A DNA stretch of 64,000 nt from Simmondsia chinensis (taxonomy: Eukaryota > Streptophyta > Magnoliopsida > Caryophyllales > Simmondsiaceae). A model generated the notes under the pieces. That model was not told the origin of the DNA, did not search any database, and saw only the letters and a program-made list of their open reading frames with translations. The stretch covers positions 38,641,938 to 38,705,937 of the forward strand of contig JAGTTD010000001.1 in NCBI GenBank assembly GCA_018398585.1. Direction: 5' to 3'. The position numbers and the translations under genes are program-made. Below are positions 46,085-56,404 of the stretch, piece by piece. The number at the start of each line of letters is the position of its first letter. Within the stretch, counting starts at the first letter, position 1.

Positions 46085-48160
46085 CTATATGAAATCATCA
46101 TTGTGTGTCTTAATTGCGTTTCAGTTTTAGTTTTGGTTTTGAAATTTGAATTAATTTCATCACTCGTTTATATTTATGGATTTAATTTATGGCTTGAATT
46201 TGTAAATTTTTGAGATTCGAAGTTTTATTGCTATTGTATTAAAGGTGAAGAGTTTAGTTTTTAAATTTTTTAGGATCCTGTTTTATATTTTTTATTTATT
46301 TAGTATATTATTTTAATTATTATTTTAGAGTATAATTGAAAGTTTAATTTCTGATTTTTTTTGGACGGTTTTGCTTTAAAGGTGAAGAATTTAGTCTTTG
46401 TCAGCTTTTATTCTAATATAAAATCATCATTTCTTGTCTTAATTGCATTTTGGTTTCAGTAGGGGGTGTTCATAAAAAACCGAAACCAAAAAAACCGAAC
46501 CGAAACCGAGAAAACCGAACTAAAAATCTCGGTTATTGAGTTGGATGAAGCAGTTCGGTTACCGAACCGATAAAATATCCGGTTAACTTGGGTGGTTACG
46601 GTTCATAGGTTCTAATAAAATGGTTAACCGAATAAACCGATTAATATATTTCGAGAGCATTATAGTTGTGTATTATAAGTTATAGTCTAGGTGGGTAAAT
46701 ACTTATTCTTAGTTTTATATGATTATGAGTTGACTTCAATTTAGTTTCAATCTTTTATATTAACATAACAATTGTGTAGATTTACAAATACAATTGACAA
46801 CCTAAACATAAGTGGTTACTTAGCTTACCTTTTTCTAGAGCGTATAATAGTAGCAAAATTTTAGAATTTAAATAGGTGAGAAAAATACTTGAATTTCTTT
46901 TTCAATAAGTGTTTACCCATTAACTGAACCGAATTAATCGATAACGAAATTCTGGTTAACCGATTTTAAACGGGTGGTAACGGTCATTTAGTTTTCACAA
47001 ATTTCTCAAACGGTTACCGAACCAATAAGTTAAACGGTATGGTTAGCGGGTAACGAACACCCTTAGGCTTCAGTTTTGCTTTTGAAATTTGAATTAATTT
47101 CAGCATTCGTTTATATTTATGGATTTAATAGGTTGAATGGTCATTTATATTTATGGATCACGATTATAATATTGGTATTAAAGGTGAAGAGCTTAGTTTT
47201 TAAATTTTTTGAGGTCGTTATTTTTATTTTTTTACTTTTTTTAATTTTTTTAATTTAATTATTATTTTAGAGTATAATTGAATGTTTAATTTATGATTTC
47301 TTTGGACAATTTTGCTTTTAAAGGTGAAAAGTTTAGTCTTTGTCGGCTTCTATTCTAATATAAAATCATCACTCCGTGTCTTAATTGCATTTCGCTTCAG
47401 TTTTGGTTTTGAAATTTGAATTAATTTCAGCACTCATTTATATTTATGGATTTAAAAGGTTGAATGGTAACTCATTTATATTTATGAATCACAATTATAA
47501 TTTTCATATTAAAGGTGAGGAGCTTAGTTTTTAAATTTTTTAGTGTCGTTTTTCATTTTTTTTATTTAATTTTTTATTTTAATAATTATTTTAGAGTATA
47601 ATTGAAAGTCTAATTTATGATTTTCTTGGATAGTTTTGCTTTTAAAGGTGAAGAGTTTTTGGACAGTTTTGCATTTAAAGGTGAAGAATTTAGTCTTTGT
47701 CGGCTTTTATTCTATTATAAAATCATCATTTCGTGTCTTAATTGCATTTTGGTTTCAATTTTGCTTTTGAAATTTGAATTAATTTCAACACTCATTTATA
47801 TTTATGGATTTAAAAGGTTGAATGGCAACTCATTTATATTTATGGATTTAAAAGGTTGAATGGGTGGTATTATTTTGTAAATCCTATTTGAAATAATAAA
47901 ATGACATATTATTTTGCAAAATAGTCATTTCTATGACTAGAATGAGTTATTAAAATAATGACCTCATTTTTGTAACTCAATTAGTTTATGGTCATTCAGC
48001 ACTCAATATGTGATTTTACCACATTTTAACGATTAGTTTGAGTTTGCAAGTTTGAATCCTAGTTTGAAAATTTAATCTTTAAGTTATATTTATGGATCTA
48101 AAAGGTTGAATGGTAACTCATTTATAGTTATGGATTTAAAAGGTTGAATGGTAAAGGTTT
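46085..48160 (+). repeat. Degenerate AT-rich tandem repeat
   Basis: The block AAAGGTGAAGAATTTAGTC-TTTGTCGGCTTTTATTCTA...CATTTCGTGTCTTAATTGCA recurs near 46370, 47320 and 47660, and GGATTTAAAAGGTTGAATGG recurs near 47445, 47805, 47845 and 48130. Unit length varies around 340-370 bp. It shares phrases with 32514-32941 and 38216-38642. One unit is split by the MITE at 46460. Confidence 0.75.
46460..47065. mobile_element. hAT-like MITE, 606 bp
   Basis: Tips TAGGGGGTGTTCAT and, on the complement, TAAGGGTGTTCGTTA, with a near-perfect 8-bp duplication (GGTTTCAG at 46452-46459, GGCTTCAG at 47066-47073). Subterminal AACCGAACCG/CGGTTCGG motifs repeat in both directions. No coding capacity. Confidence 0.85.
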
Positions 48161-49016
48161 CTATTGTATTTATTGTTGGATTGTTTTTTATTGAAAAGGG
48201 AAGTTGAATAGGAGGATTAACCAAAATCCTTGATTTGAGAATTAGAGGGTTTTGGGATAAATAGAGACTCCTCAATAATATAAGTAGAGATTCATTCATA
48301 GTGTAACTCCGTGTGATGCACAGAGAGTGTGTATATTTTAAAAGACTTAATATGTTATATCGACAATGTTTTCATTGTTTCAAACTTAAATTATTATTTT
48401 TAGCTTTTTATTAATATGTTAGCATTCTTTTGAAATACTCTAATGGTGATTTTATGAAATTAATTTAGGTTTTAATGAAAAGTTGAATGGTGGACTCATG
48501 AGATTGTTTGGATTAGTGAATAAAGGGATTTGGGGTGGGGGAACTTTACAATAATATATGTAACGAAGTGTGAGAAATTAAGGAGTTGCTTCCTCAAATT
48601 GCTCCATTTGGGATTTAGGTGCTTTTGGGAGAGGTAGTACTTTGCTATTATAGATGTAGAGATTAGTTGATACTAGTAAATAAGTCTTCTCGAGAAACGT
48701 ATCTAGGTTTTTCCCATTTGTCCTTTTTGCCCTTAGTCCACATGTATGTAGTAGGACTACTCTTGTCATTCTCTTATGCTTACATGCTCTATATAAAGAG
48801 CAGATTATATCATTCTTTCATCATTCAATAGTAAATCATTATCACTCTTCACATTTATATATTTGCACCAATTATTTTTCTTTCTAAACAAAAGAGATTC
48901 TTTATATTTTTGATTACATATAATTAGTTGTTTTTCTTGTTTTTGAGCAAATCCTTTAGTAAAGAAAGTCAAGCTCAAAGTCTTGATGAGGAAAAAAATA
49001 CGAGACCTCTCCGAGG
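48161..49016. other. AT-rich spacer with a possible solo LTR
   Basis: 48568-48861 starts TGTGAGAAATTAAGG, contains CTCTATATAAAGAGC and ends CACTCTTCACA, an LTR-like layout, but no target duplication is seen. ATAATATAAGTAGAGA near 48278 resembles a reversed Helitron-like 5' tip. Confidence 0.3.
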
Positions 49017-49028
49017 TTTAATTTGATA

Positions 49029-49280
49029 GGAACATACCCAGTACTTCAAGGGCTCCCGCCTACGCAAGGTCCGGGGGGGGGGGGGGGGGGGGCGGATGTA
49101 CACAGCCTTCCCCCTTCAGGGTGTTAACCTGAAGAGAGGCTGTTTCCCAATGCCCCCAACCTGAGGGTGAGGAATTCCCAGGAGGTCACCAATCCTGGTA
49201 CTACTCTAGCCCAAGCACGCTTAACTTCGCAGTTCTAATGGGATCTGGTGACGGTGTGTTGGTGCCCTCTTTGGTCGAGA
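49029..49280 (-). mobile_element. SINE with a 5S rRNA-derived head and an Au-SINE-like 3' part
   Basis: On the - strand it opens with a 5S rRNA-like stretch: AGATCCCATTAGAACTGCGA, AAGTTAAGCGTGCTTGGGC, AGAGTAGTACCAGGAT, GGTGACCTCCTGGGAATTCC. These cover the internal promoter boxes of plant 5S genes. The second half (GGGAAACAGCCTCT, AAGGCTGTGTACA, CCCGGACCTTGCGTAGGCGG) resembles the plant Au SINE, whose normal head is tRNA-derived. A 12-bp perfect duplication, TTTAATTTGATA, flanks it (49017-49028 and 49281-49292). A run of 20 G on + (49073-49092) lies inside. The 5S head could let RNA polymerase III transcribe it. Confidence 0.85.
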
Positions 49281-49292
49281 TTTAATTTGATA

Positions 49293-49483
49293 TAAGTTTA
49301 AAAATAGCAGTACTAAAAATAAGGTTAAAAGCAATTAAACTAACAAAAAAAATAAGAGAGAGAGAGAGCGCTAAAGTAGGGAAAAAGGAACCACGGGAGG
49401 GGGGGGGGGGTGTTCTGACATTTTGCTTCATCACCTTTTCACTCTTTTGACCTTTTTGATATGTTAAAAGAAAAAAAGAGATA
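49293..49483. other. Spacer with GA and poly-G tracts
   Basis: A short (GA)n tract near 49354 and a run of 12 G at 49399-49410; no gene. Confidence 0.7.
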
Positions 49484-49488
49484 CCTGG

Positions 49489-50139
49489 TGTTTTGGTACA
49501 GGTTCTTTTAATGGAATGTCAAATTCAAACCTTTAACTTTTATTGATTAATAGATTTGATATAAGAGGTATCGTAGATTGAGTACAAGTGTAATAAATGG
49601 GGGCATGAAGATGAGTGAATTCGTGTCCCTCTTTGGAGCATGAAAGGGGGTATTTATAGATGCCCAAGAATGTTGTAAGTAGAGGGTAAAGTAGTAAAAA
49701 GAAGGAAAAAGAGAATGGGAGAGAGGATACACATCTCGCCTGGTTCGTGCTAACTCGGGGCGAGATGCGGGGACCTTGCATCCCTCGATCTCTGACATTT
49801 AACTCAGTTGTCTTGAGAGAAATGAGGGGTGCATCTCGCCTACTTGGGGTACCTGGGGCAAGATTCCCTGTTATTTAGGGCTTGAATTGATGCTTTGTAT
49901 GCCACAGGGGATATTAATCAGGGATATGATCTACTTCTACATCTTGGGACCGTGTTCGGTCAGGAGTTGTGGGGTGCACACCTTACCCATCTCGGGGCGA
50001 GATGCGGTTGGGTGAGTTGCAGTTGGGCGAGATGCGTGTGGGTCCAGGGCGAGATGTGGTCTAGGCAAGATGGGGTCGGACAAGATCCTCCGTATCCTTG
50101 TTATTTCTCGCCTCGAAAACTATTAAGGAGTTGTTATCA
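49489..50139 (-). repeat. Tat 3' LTR
   Basis: 651 bp. The promoter-like TATAAATA on the - strand is at 49651-49658. TCTCGCC/GGGCGAGATGCG words are repeated in the + right half (49730-50100). Confidence 0.92.
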
Positions 50140-50153
50140 GTTAGTCCCCCGCC
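50140..50153 (-). promoter_or_regulatory. Tat polypurine tract
   Basis: Reads GGCGGGGGACTAAC on the - strand, immediately before the 3' LTR. Confidence 0.75.
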
Positions 50154-50197
50154 ATTTCGCAAATGATTTTCATTTGCAATTTGCAATTAGGTTGGTC

Positions 50198-50205
50198 TTA
50201 TAAAT
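50198..50205 (+). promoter_or_regulatory. TATA box for the antisense gene
   Basis: TATAAATA on the + strand, 59 bp inside the LTR and about 95 bp before the ATG at 50301. It points opposite to the element's own gag-pol transcription. Confidence 0.6.
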
Positions 50206-50300
50206 ATGGGGAGTAGTGGGCAATCCTCTTCACTTGGACCCTCGCTTCCTTAACTTTTCAAGCATTTACTTCTTCTCAACACCTTAGCTTCGGTCACCAA

Positions 50301-51465
50301 ATGGCTGACTCTTCGGATGTTACTTTTGAAATTTTTTCTTATTCCCGTGAAGTCCCTTTTGAGGTTTCGAACTCTGTCTCATTCTCACGCTCATCTTATC
50401 CATTCTCATCATTTCATAGAGATTCATGCCTCTCGCTCTTTGGATCGTTATACTGACGAGTTCCTGGTCCAATCATGATGCTACATTGACCCAAACAATG
50501 TTTTGGTCTATCCCGATGCTCCTATTCATGGGACAGTTTTGCCTCAGTCCTCTGTTGATTTTCTTTCGGGCCATAGGCGAATTATGGGCTACAATGGCGG
50601 CTTGTTCTTGTGTCGGGAATTTAATCCAGTGGCCCTGCTCGTTTATCCATCGTCAACTCTGCAACCCGCTTTTACTTTCCTCTGGGATTGCTGACCAAAG
50701 GAATCCCCTTTTATCCAATGTCCAATGATAGCTATCTTGGGGTGCCAAAATTCGACCGCTTCCTTTGGGTACACCGTTAACTTGCTGGTATATGGTGTTA
50801 CTTCAGGGTCGGTTAGAGGGGAGTGGTCCAACACTCACAAGGTTTTTGCATGGGAAGACGGTTAGGCGTATAAGGGCGAGTTATATGTTGGGGGGAGGAA
50901 CTTATTATTTCACGTCCCTGTCTGTATTGGTGAGCTTATCTACTTGATGTCGGACTGGGGGTTCCTATATCTCGGAGTGATCTCCTTTTTCTGGCACCTA
51001 TGTTGTTTCATGGGACACGCTTCGAACTTATGCCGAGTTCCTATTTTTCCCTTCGAGGGTTCACCAGAATATAGCCCATTGTGATGATGCCGGTCTGTTC
51101 CATTGGGATGGCCCTACAGTTAGGGGTAACTCGCTTTGTCTGGTCCTGCTATGCGGCTCTCTTTTCGAGGTGTGGTTACTCCGTGACTACGACAACTTTT
51201 CTTCTTGGTTTGTTTACAAGAGTGTTCATTACCGGTTCCCGGTCCCTCGAGATGTCGGCACTTCGTATGTGGCAAGGTGCTCGGTTTTCGGCCGGTACTT
51301 GATCATTGCTTGCGGGAACGGATTATACTGTTGTTGTTTGGAAGGTCCTGGCCACGGCATTTTGGAGCATTTGGGGCAATACCCTTATTGGGGACTTATC
51401 TCGTTGTACCCGTATACGGGAACCCTTGACCCTGAGTTGCTGGGACTTGTGCTCCCTTTTTGATA
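50301..51465 (+). pseudogene. Antisense ORF, first part, unknown function, broken
   Basis: Starts MADSSDVTFEIFS at 50301 and shifts frame several times, continuing as DRYTDEFLV, NNVLVYPDAPIHGTVLPQSS and GYNGGLFLCREFNP (to about 50690), then LLQGRLEGSGPTLTRFLHGK and SLFEVWLLRDYDNFSSWFVY (to about 51460). I do not recognise a family. Several stops and shifts mean it is not translatable as it stands. It lies directly after the + strand TATA box, antisense to the retrotransposon, and may be the first exon of the gene continuing at 52678-55330 or a separate gene. Confidence 0.45.
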
Positions 51466-51776
51466 TGACCCCTTTTAGTTCTTTGGTCTTTGCTCTTAGC
51501 ATGTTTTAGCTTTTGTCCTGTATTTTTATGGTGACTTAGTAGTGGTTGTCTTGCTGCTTTTTTGGGTTAAATGCCCTTTTTGTAAGTGGATGTACTTGTA
51601 ACGTGTTTTGGGTTGGATGGAGGGGTGGCAATTTCTCGGATGTATCTTGTCTTGGAATGTTTGCCTTTTGGACTATTAAGTTGGACATTCGCATTTCGAA
51701 TTTTTGTATTTTGAAATTTTAAGCCGAATGTGTTGTCTTAGGTGTCTCTTGTTCTATTGAATTCTTTCATATATCG

Positions 51777-51998
51777 GCCCTGTGGATCTCGAATGTGTCT
51801 CGGCCCTTCTAATCTCGGGCGTATCTCGGCCCCTCAATTCTCGGCCGCATCTTAACCCTTCGGGTCTCAAGCGTGTCTTAGCCCTTTGGATCTTGGGTGT
51901 ATCTTCGCCCTTCGATTCTAGGCCGCATCTCGGCCCTTTGGCTCTCGGGCCCTATCTCATCCGCATCTTGGCCCTTCGGCTTTCGGGCCTAATCGCGA
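51777..51998 (+). repeat. Minisatellite, roughly 31-bp units, about seven copies
   Basis: Units of the type ATCTCGGCCCTTCGG-TCTCGGGC(CGT) follow each other with small changes. Confidence 0.85.
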
Positions 51999-52677
51999 CC
52001 CCGAATTTTCCTCTCTTATTCTTTTTTGGAACTCTAGCCTTTTATTTCTCTTTTCCTTCCCTTCTTCTTTCTTTCTTCTCCCCTCTTCTCTCCTCTTTCC
52101 CGTTTTCTTCTTTCCCCCAAGATTGGAGCTTGCTTTTGGGCCTTCTTGCTTTAAACCGAAGAGGGCCTTTCTTTCCTAGCGGTCTTTGGGTGAGTTTTTC
52201 TTCTTTTTGTTGGTTTTCTTGGTGATTTTGGTTTGATTTTTAGGGTTTCTTTTGTTAATAGTGAACCTCAATTTGGGGTTTCAGTGGTATGGACCACAAG
52301 GGTTTTGGACCCCTGGTGTTTTGGGGGTTGGTCTCGAGCTGGATCAATTTGGGTCCTTCCCCAATTTAGGGTGAGGCCCGTGTTGAGAGCTTGAAGTGAT
52401 CTCCTCTCTCCTCTCCTTCTTCTTCTTTTCAGATCTTTCTCTCTCTCTCTCTCTCTTACCTGAATTTCCCCTCTTCTTTTTTTCTTAGGTTCTTTCGGGC
52501 ATGATTTTCCTATGACCTCCTTGTCTTTTCTTAGATAAGTCTTCGATCCTTTGGCTCTTTGAGTGCTCTTGAGTAAAATGGCAGGTTGTTAGCCCAGAAT
52601 TGGCCAATCACCTTTCCCCTTTGTTTTGCTTTGTCCTTTATTGTTCTTGTGTTGCCCGGATTCTCTCCCCTCTCAGA

Positions 52678-55330
52678 TGCTTGGGGGGGAAGAGTTGAGC
52701 GAGGAGGCATTCAGCGAAATCTTCTTGCTGGTAGAAGACTCCATTATAGCTATGGGGGATGAGAACATTTTGGAGGTTGGATTCTCATCTTCGGCAGCAG
52801 TGTTTAACATAAACTTCAGAAATTACGGGGTCTTAGGTGCAAGTAAGTTTCTTTCGGATTTTTGCTCCCTTTTGTCATGCGTGTATGTGTATATGTTCTC
52901 TTATTTCACAGTTTTTCCTTTGCTTCCTCGATGGTGCAAAAACGGAACCGTGTTGAGGACTCTTCTTCCAAGACTCAGAGCGAGGAAGGATTGTCTCCAA
53001 GAGTAGAGGGTACAGCCGTGGGTCTATTGAGTCGGTGTCTACTGAATGAAAATTCTCCTTTATCTGCTAGGTTTCTTGAAATCTCTCGTATCCTCCATTT
53101 AGGGAGTTTTATGTCGGCCACCTTAGGTGAGGATGGGGTTTCTGCAATTCGCTTGAAATATTTCTTTCCGGGGGATTATGAGGTGTGGGGTCCTTAGCCG
53201 GATGATTGTCTCTTGTTTCCTTCCAAGGAGGGGAGTTTTTCAATCCCCATGGATTCCTTGGAGGTGGGTGTCCGGTTTCCCCTTCCTCCTTTCGTGGAGC
53301 AACTGCTCTAGCATTGTAATGTTTGTCCTGGACAAGTTACCCTAAATGGGTTTAGGAACGTGTATGGCTGCCTGCTCATGTGTTATGTAAACGGTTTTGC
53401 CCCTACTTTTAGAATTTTTGACATTCTTTTCAAAATTACATATTTTAAGCATATGGTAGCTTTTAAGAGTCGGGGGGTTTTATTTTTATAAAGCATAACC
53501 CTTCTAATGTAAAGGGTTGGGAGAATAAGTTCGTTTGGGTTTCACCTCCCTTTCTTCCTTCATTCCCGACTTTGTGGGGCGCAATCTAACAGCCTTGCCC
53601 GGTAAAGAGGAGTCTTTTGTCTTCTCGTGAAAAGCGGGTTATTCGCTATTTCAACAAGAATTTCGCCGGCGAGAGGTTCTTGGCCACTAAGGAGTTGCTC
53701 GAGCAAGAAATAGCACTTGTTAAGGCTGGTCTTTCTCAAAAGCTTTTCTCAGGTAATTGTTGCTTGCTTTCGGATTTGATTGGCTGTTTGTGTGTTTGAA
53801 GCTTCATTCTATTTATTTTCCGGTTCAATCTTTGCTAACTTCCCCCCTTTTTTTAGCTGATGAATTAGCAGGCATAGATATCGCTAATCTTCCCGTCCCC
53901 ATGGAGTCTTCGGATGAACAAGGTTCTCCACCTATCCTGTTCCTTGTTATGACCCCGGCTGGTGTTTGGAAGGATTTGTCCGGGGATGTTGGGGTGTCTG
54001 TAGCTATCCTGCCCTAGAGTCCCCAGCGGAATCTTAGCTAGAGAGAGCTTCGAAGTGCCCCCACACTATTCCACAGGAGTCTTCTCCTTACGCTACTGGC
54101 GAATATCTTTCTTGTCCTGCAATTGAGAGGGGAATGGAGGCTTCTTCTGGGTTTGTGGCTCCTATGGGGGTTTCTTCTGCTGTATTAAGTCCTTCTGTCC
54201 CGAGGGTAGCGGGTGAGGTAACTGGAGCTCCAAAGGCCCTAGGTTTTTCTGCTTCGAATTTGATGGAGCCCCCTCCAACTTTCCTTGAGGAGATTCCTTT
54301 GGACCTTCCCGATGACCGACGTCCCTCACATATGCTTGCTTCTGGAAGGATATTTGATGCTTCCCCGGATCAGGGCAAGGTTGTTTCTCCGTTGGATGGG
54401 AAGGGGAAGGAGGTGGATGCAGCGGGTTCCTCTGTGGTAGAGGAGGGTTTTGGTTCATTTGTCTCGATTCCAGCGAGGGTAAGTATCCCGGTAATTAATT
54501 ATCATTCCGCCTTTACAGATAACGTGAATGCTTGTTAGGAGATGTGTGCTTGCCACCTCTTCTCGGATGACTCTGGGTATTTAGATGAGATCTCTCCAAA
54601 GAATGCAGTCGTCCACCTATCACAGAGAACCCCTGAATGTGTTTAGTATCATATTTCTGGGTTTGCATAGTCAGGAAGTATTCTTTTAGCTAATCTAGTT
54701 GTGTTATGCGCATTTTTTGTGACAGTTTTTTGCCCGTTCAACGTCTGTATATCTCCGCTGGAGGCAATGCTATCGGGAGCTGGGGAAGTTACATCGATTG
54801 AATGGTGACCTCAAGTTACAGCTGTCCCAATCAAGCCTTTTTCCTTGGAGCAAGGTGACCATATTTCGGCTCAAAATACTCGTATTTCCGAACTAGAGTC
54901 CCTTGTTTTGTCGCGGGGTGCTCATGTTTCCGAGCTGGAGGCCCTCATCTCGGCACAAGATGCTCAAGTGTCTAAGCTGAAGTCCCTTGTCGTGGCGCGG
55001 GATGCTCGCGTGTCTGAGTTGGAGTCCCTTGCTTTGAAACAAGATTGCTGGATATCTCACTTGGAGGCCCTTACCTCGACTATTCCAGAACAAGTTTCAT
55101 GTGCTGTCTCAGACGTTAAGGGGCCCCTGAATTCCGAAACCAGTACTGGAAAGGTTTCGACACCAGCGACACCGGGGTCGGCCTTGCTGTGAAGAGGGCG
55201 AAACATTTAGACCCTCATCTTAGAGTTTCTTTTCTTCAAGGAGTCTACCAGTCTGTTTTGGATGACACGAAGGAGGGGAGGCTCGGCGCTACCAGTTCGT
55301 CTGATGCCACTCACCCTGCCCGCAATTAGG
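52678..55330 (+). pseudogene. Antisense gene of the Tat element: Transposase_28-like domain plus coiled coil
   Basis: Exon-like blocks read on +: 52678-52840 (MLGGEELSEEAFSEIF...), a GTAAGT...CACAG intron (about 52842-52910), then MVQKRNRVEDSS (52932) into a block with IPMDSLEVGVRFPLPPF, GQVTLNGFRNVYGCLLMCY and FAPTFRIFDILFK near 53250-53440. That pattern resembles the 'putative gypsy type transposon' domain (Pfam PF04195). Later come VIRYFNKNFAGERF, an intron ending TTTTTAG near 53856, a Ser/Pro-rich part (54134-54538) and a coiled coil (54845-55090) made of five 14-residue repeats (VSELEALISAQDAQ type). Stops near 53195 and 53310 and others disrupt it. Spliceable introns on + argue for independent antisense transcription. 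Function is unknown. Confidence 0.65.
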
Positions 55331-55580
55331 GGGAACGTTTTCATGCTTTTTGATGCTCCTTTCCTTATGTCTCTTCTGCTTGGGGATTCTTTTGTGCCCT
55401 TTTTTGTGTATGTATCCCCATTCTTTTTTGTGTAATTTGGTAAACAATGCTTTGTTATGAAATTAATTATGTCATTTTTGTGTCTGGTTGTTGTTTTGGT
55501 GATTTGAGGATTTATTTGTGGCTTATTTTTCTTTGCTTTTATTGTATGTGTAGTTTGATTGTTTTGGGAAAGCTGATGGT

Positions 55581-56298
55581 ATTTCGCCCGTCTCGGAAGG
55601 GCTTGCAGCTGAGCATAATTTTCCCGCCTCAAAAGGGCTCACGGCGGAGCATAATTCGCCCACCTCGGAAGGGCTTACGGCTTTTATGTAATTCGCCCTC
55701 CTTGGAAGGGCTTACGGCTTAACGTGATTCACCCGCCTCGGAAGGTCTTACAGATTTTATGTAATCCGCCCGCCTTAGAAGGGCTTACGGCTGAACATAA
55801 TCCACCTGCCTCTAAAGGGCTTTTGGCTAACCGTAATCCGCCCGCCTCGGAAGGGCTTACAGCTTAACGTAATTCCCCTGCCTCGGAAGGGCTTACGGCT
55901 TAACGTAATTAGACCACCTCGGAAGGGATTTCGGCTTTTATGTAATTCACCCGTCTCGGAAGGGCTTATGGCCTAACGTAGTCCGCCCGCCTCGGAAGAG
56001 CTTATGGCTTTTATGTAATTCGCCCGCCTTGGAAGGGTTTACGGCTGAACATAATTCGCCCTTCTTGGAAGGGTTTACGGCTAAACATAATTCGCCCTCC
56101 TCAGAAGGGCTTATGACTTAACGTAATTCATCTGCCTCGGAGGAGCTTATGGCTTTTATGTAATTTGCTCGCCTTGGAAGTGCTATGTAATTCGTCTGCC
56201 TTGGAAGGGCTTATGGCTTATTGTAATTCGCCCGCCTCGGAAGGGCTTACAGCTTAATGTAATTTGCCCACCTCAGAAGGGCTTACGACTTTATGTGG
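55581..56298. repeat. Minisatellite, roughly 37-bp units, about 19 copies
   Basis: CGCCCGCCTCGGAAGGGCTTACGG with a variable tail (CTTTTATGTAATT, CTTAACGTAATT or CTGAACATAATT). It lies between the end of integrase and the antisense gene. Confidence 0.93.
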
Positions 56299-56404
56299 TT
56301 TCATACATTTCATAAATCCTTCTTCTCATATTTGTAAAGAGGGAGCGAGTTATAGAACGAGCTTTATATTCTTTTAAGGTTTCATACATAGTATTTTCTC
56401 AAAT

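Noticed and set aside
48568..48861. Solo LTR
   Set aside because: The layout with a TATA-like box fits, but no target duplication or partner was found, so it is only mentioned as possible.
49100..49280. A functional 5S rRNA gene
   Set aside because: Only the inner part matches, the ends differ, it continues into an Au-like SINE body, and target duplications flank the whole unit.
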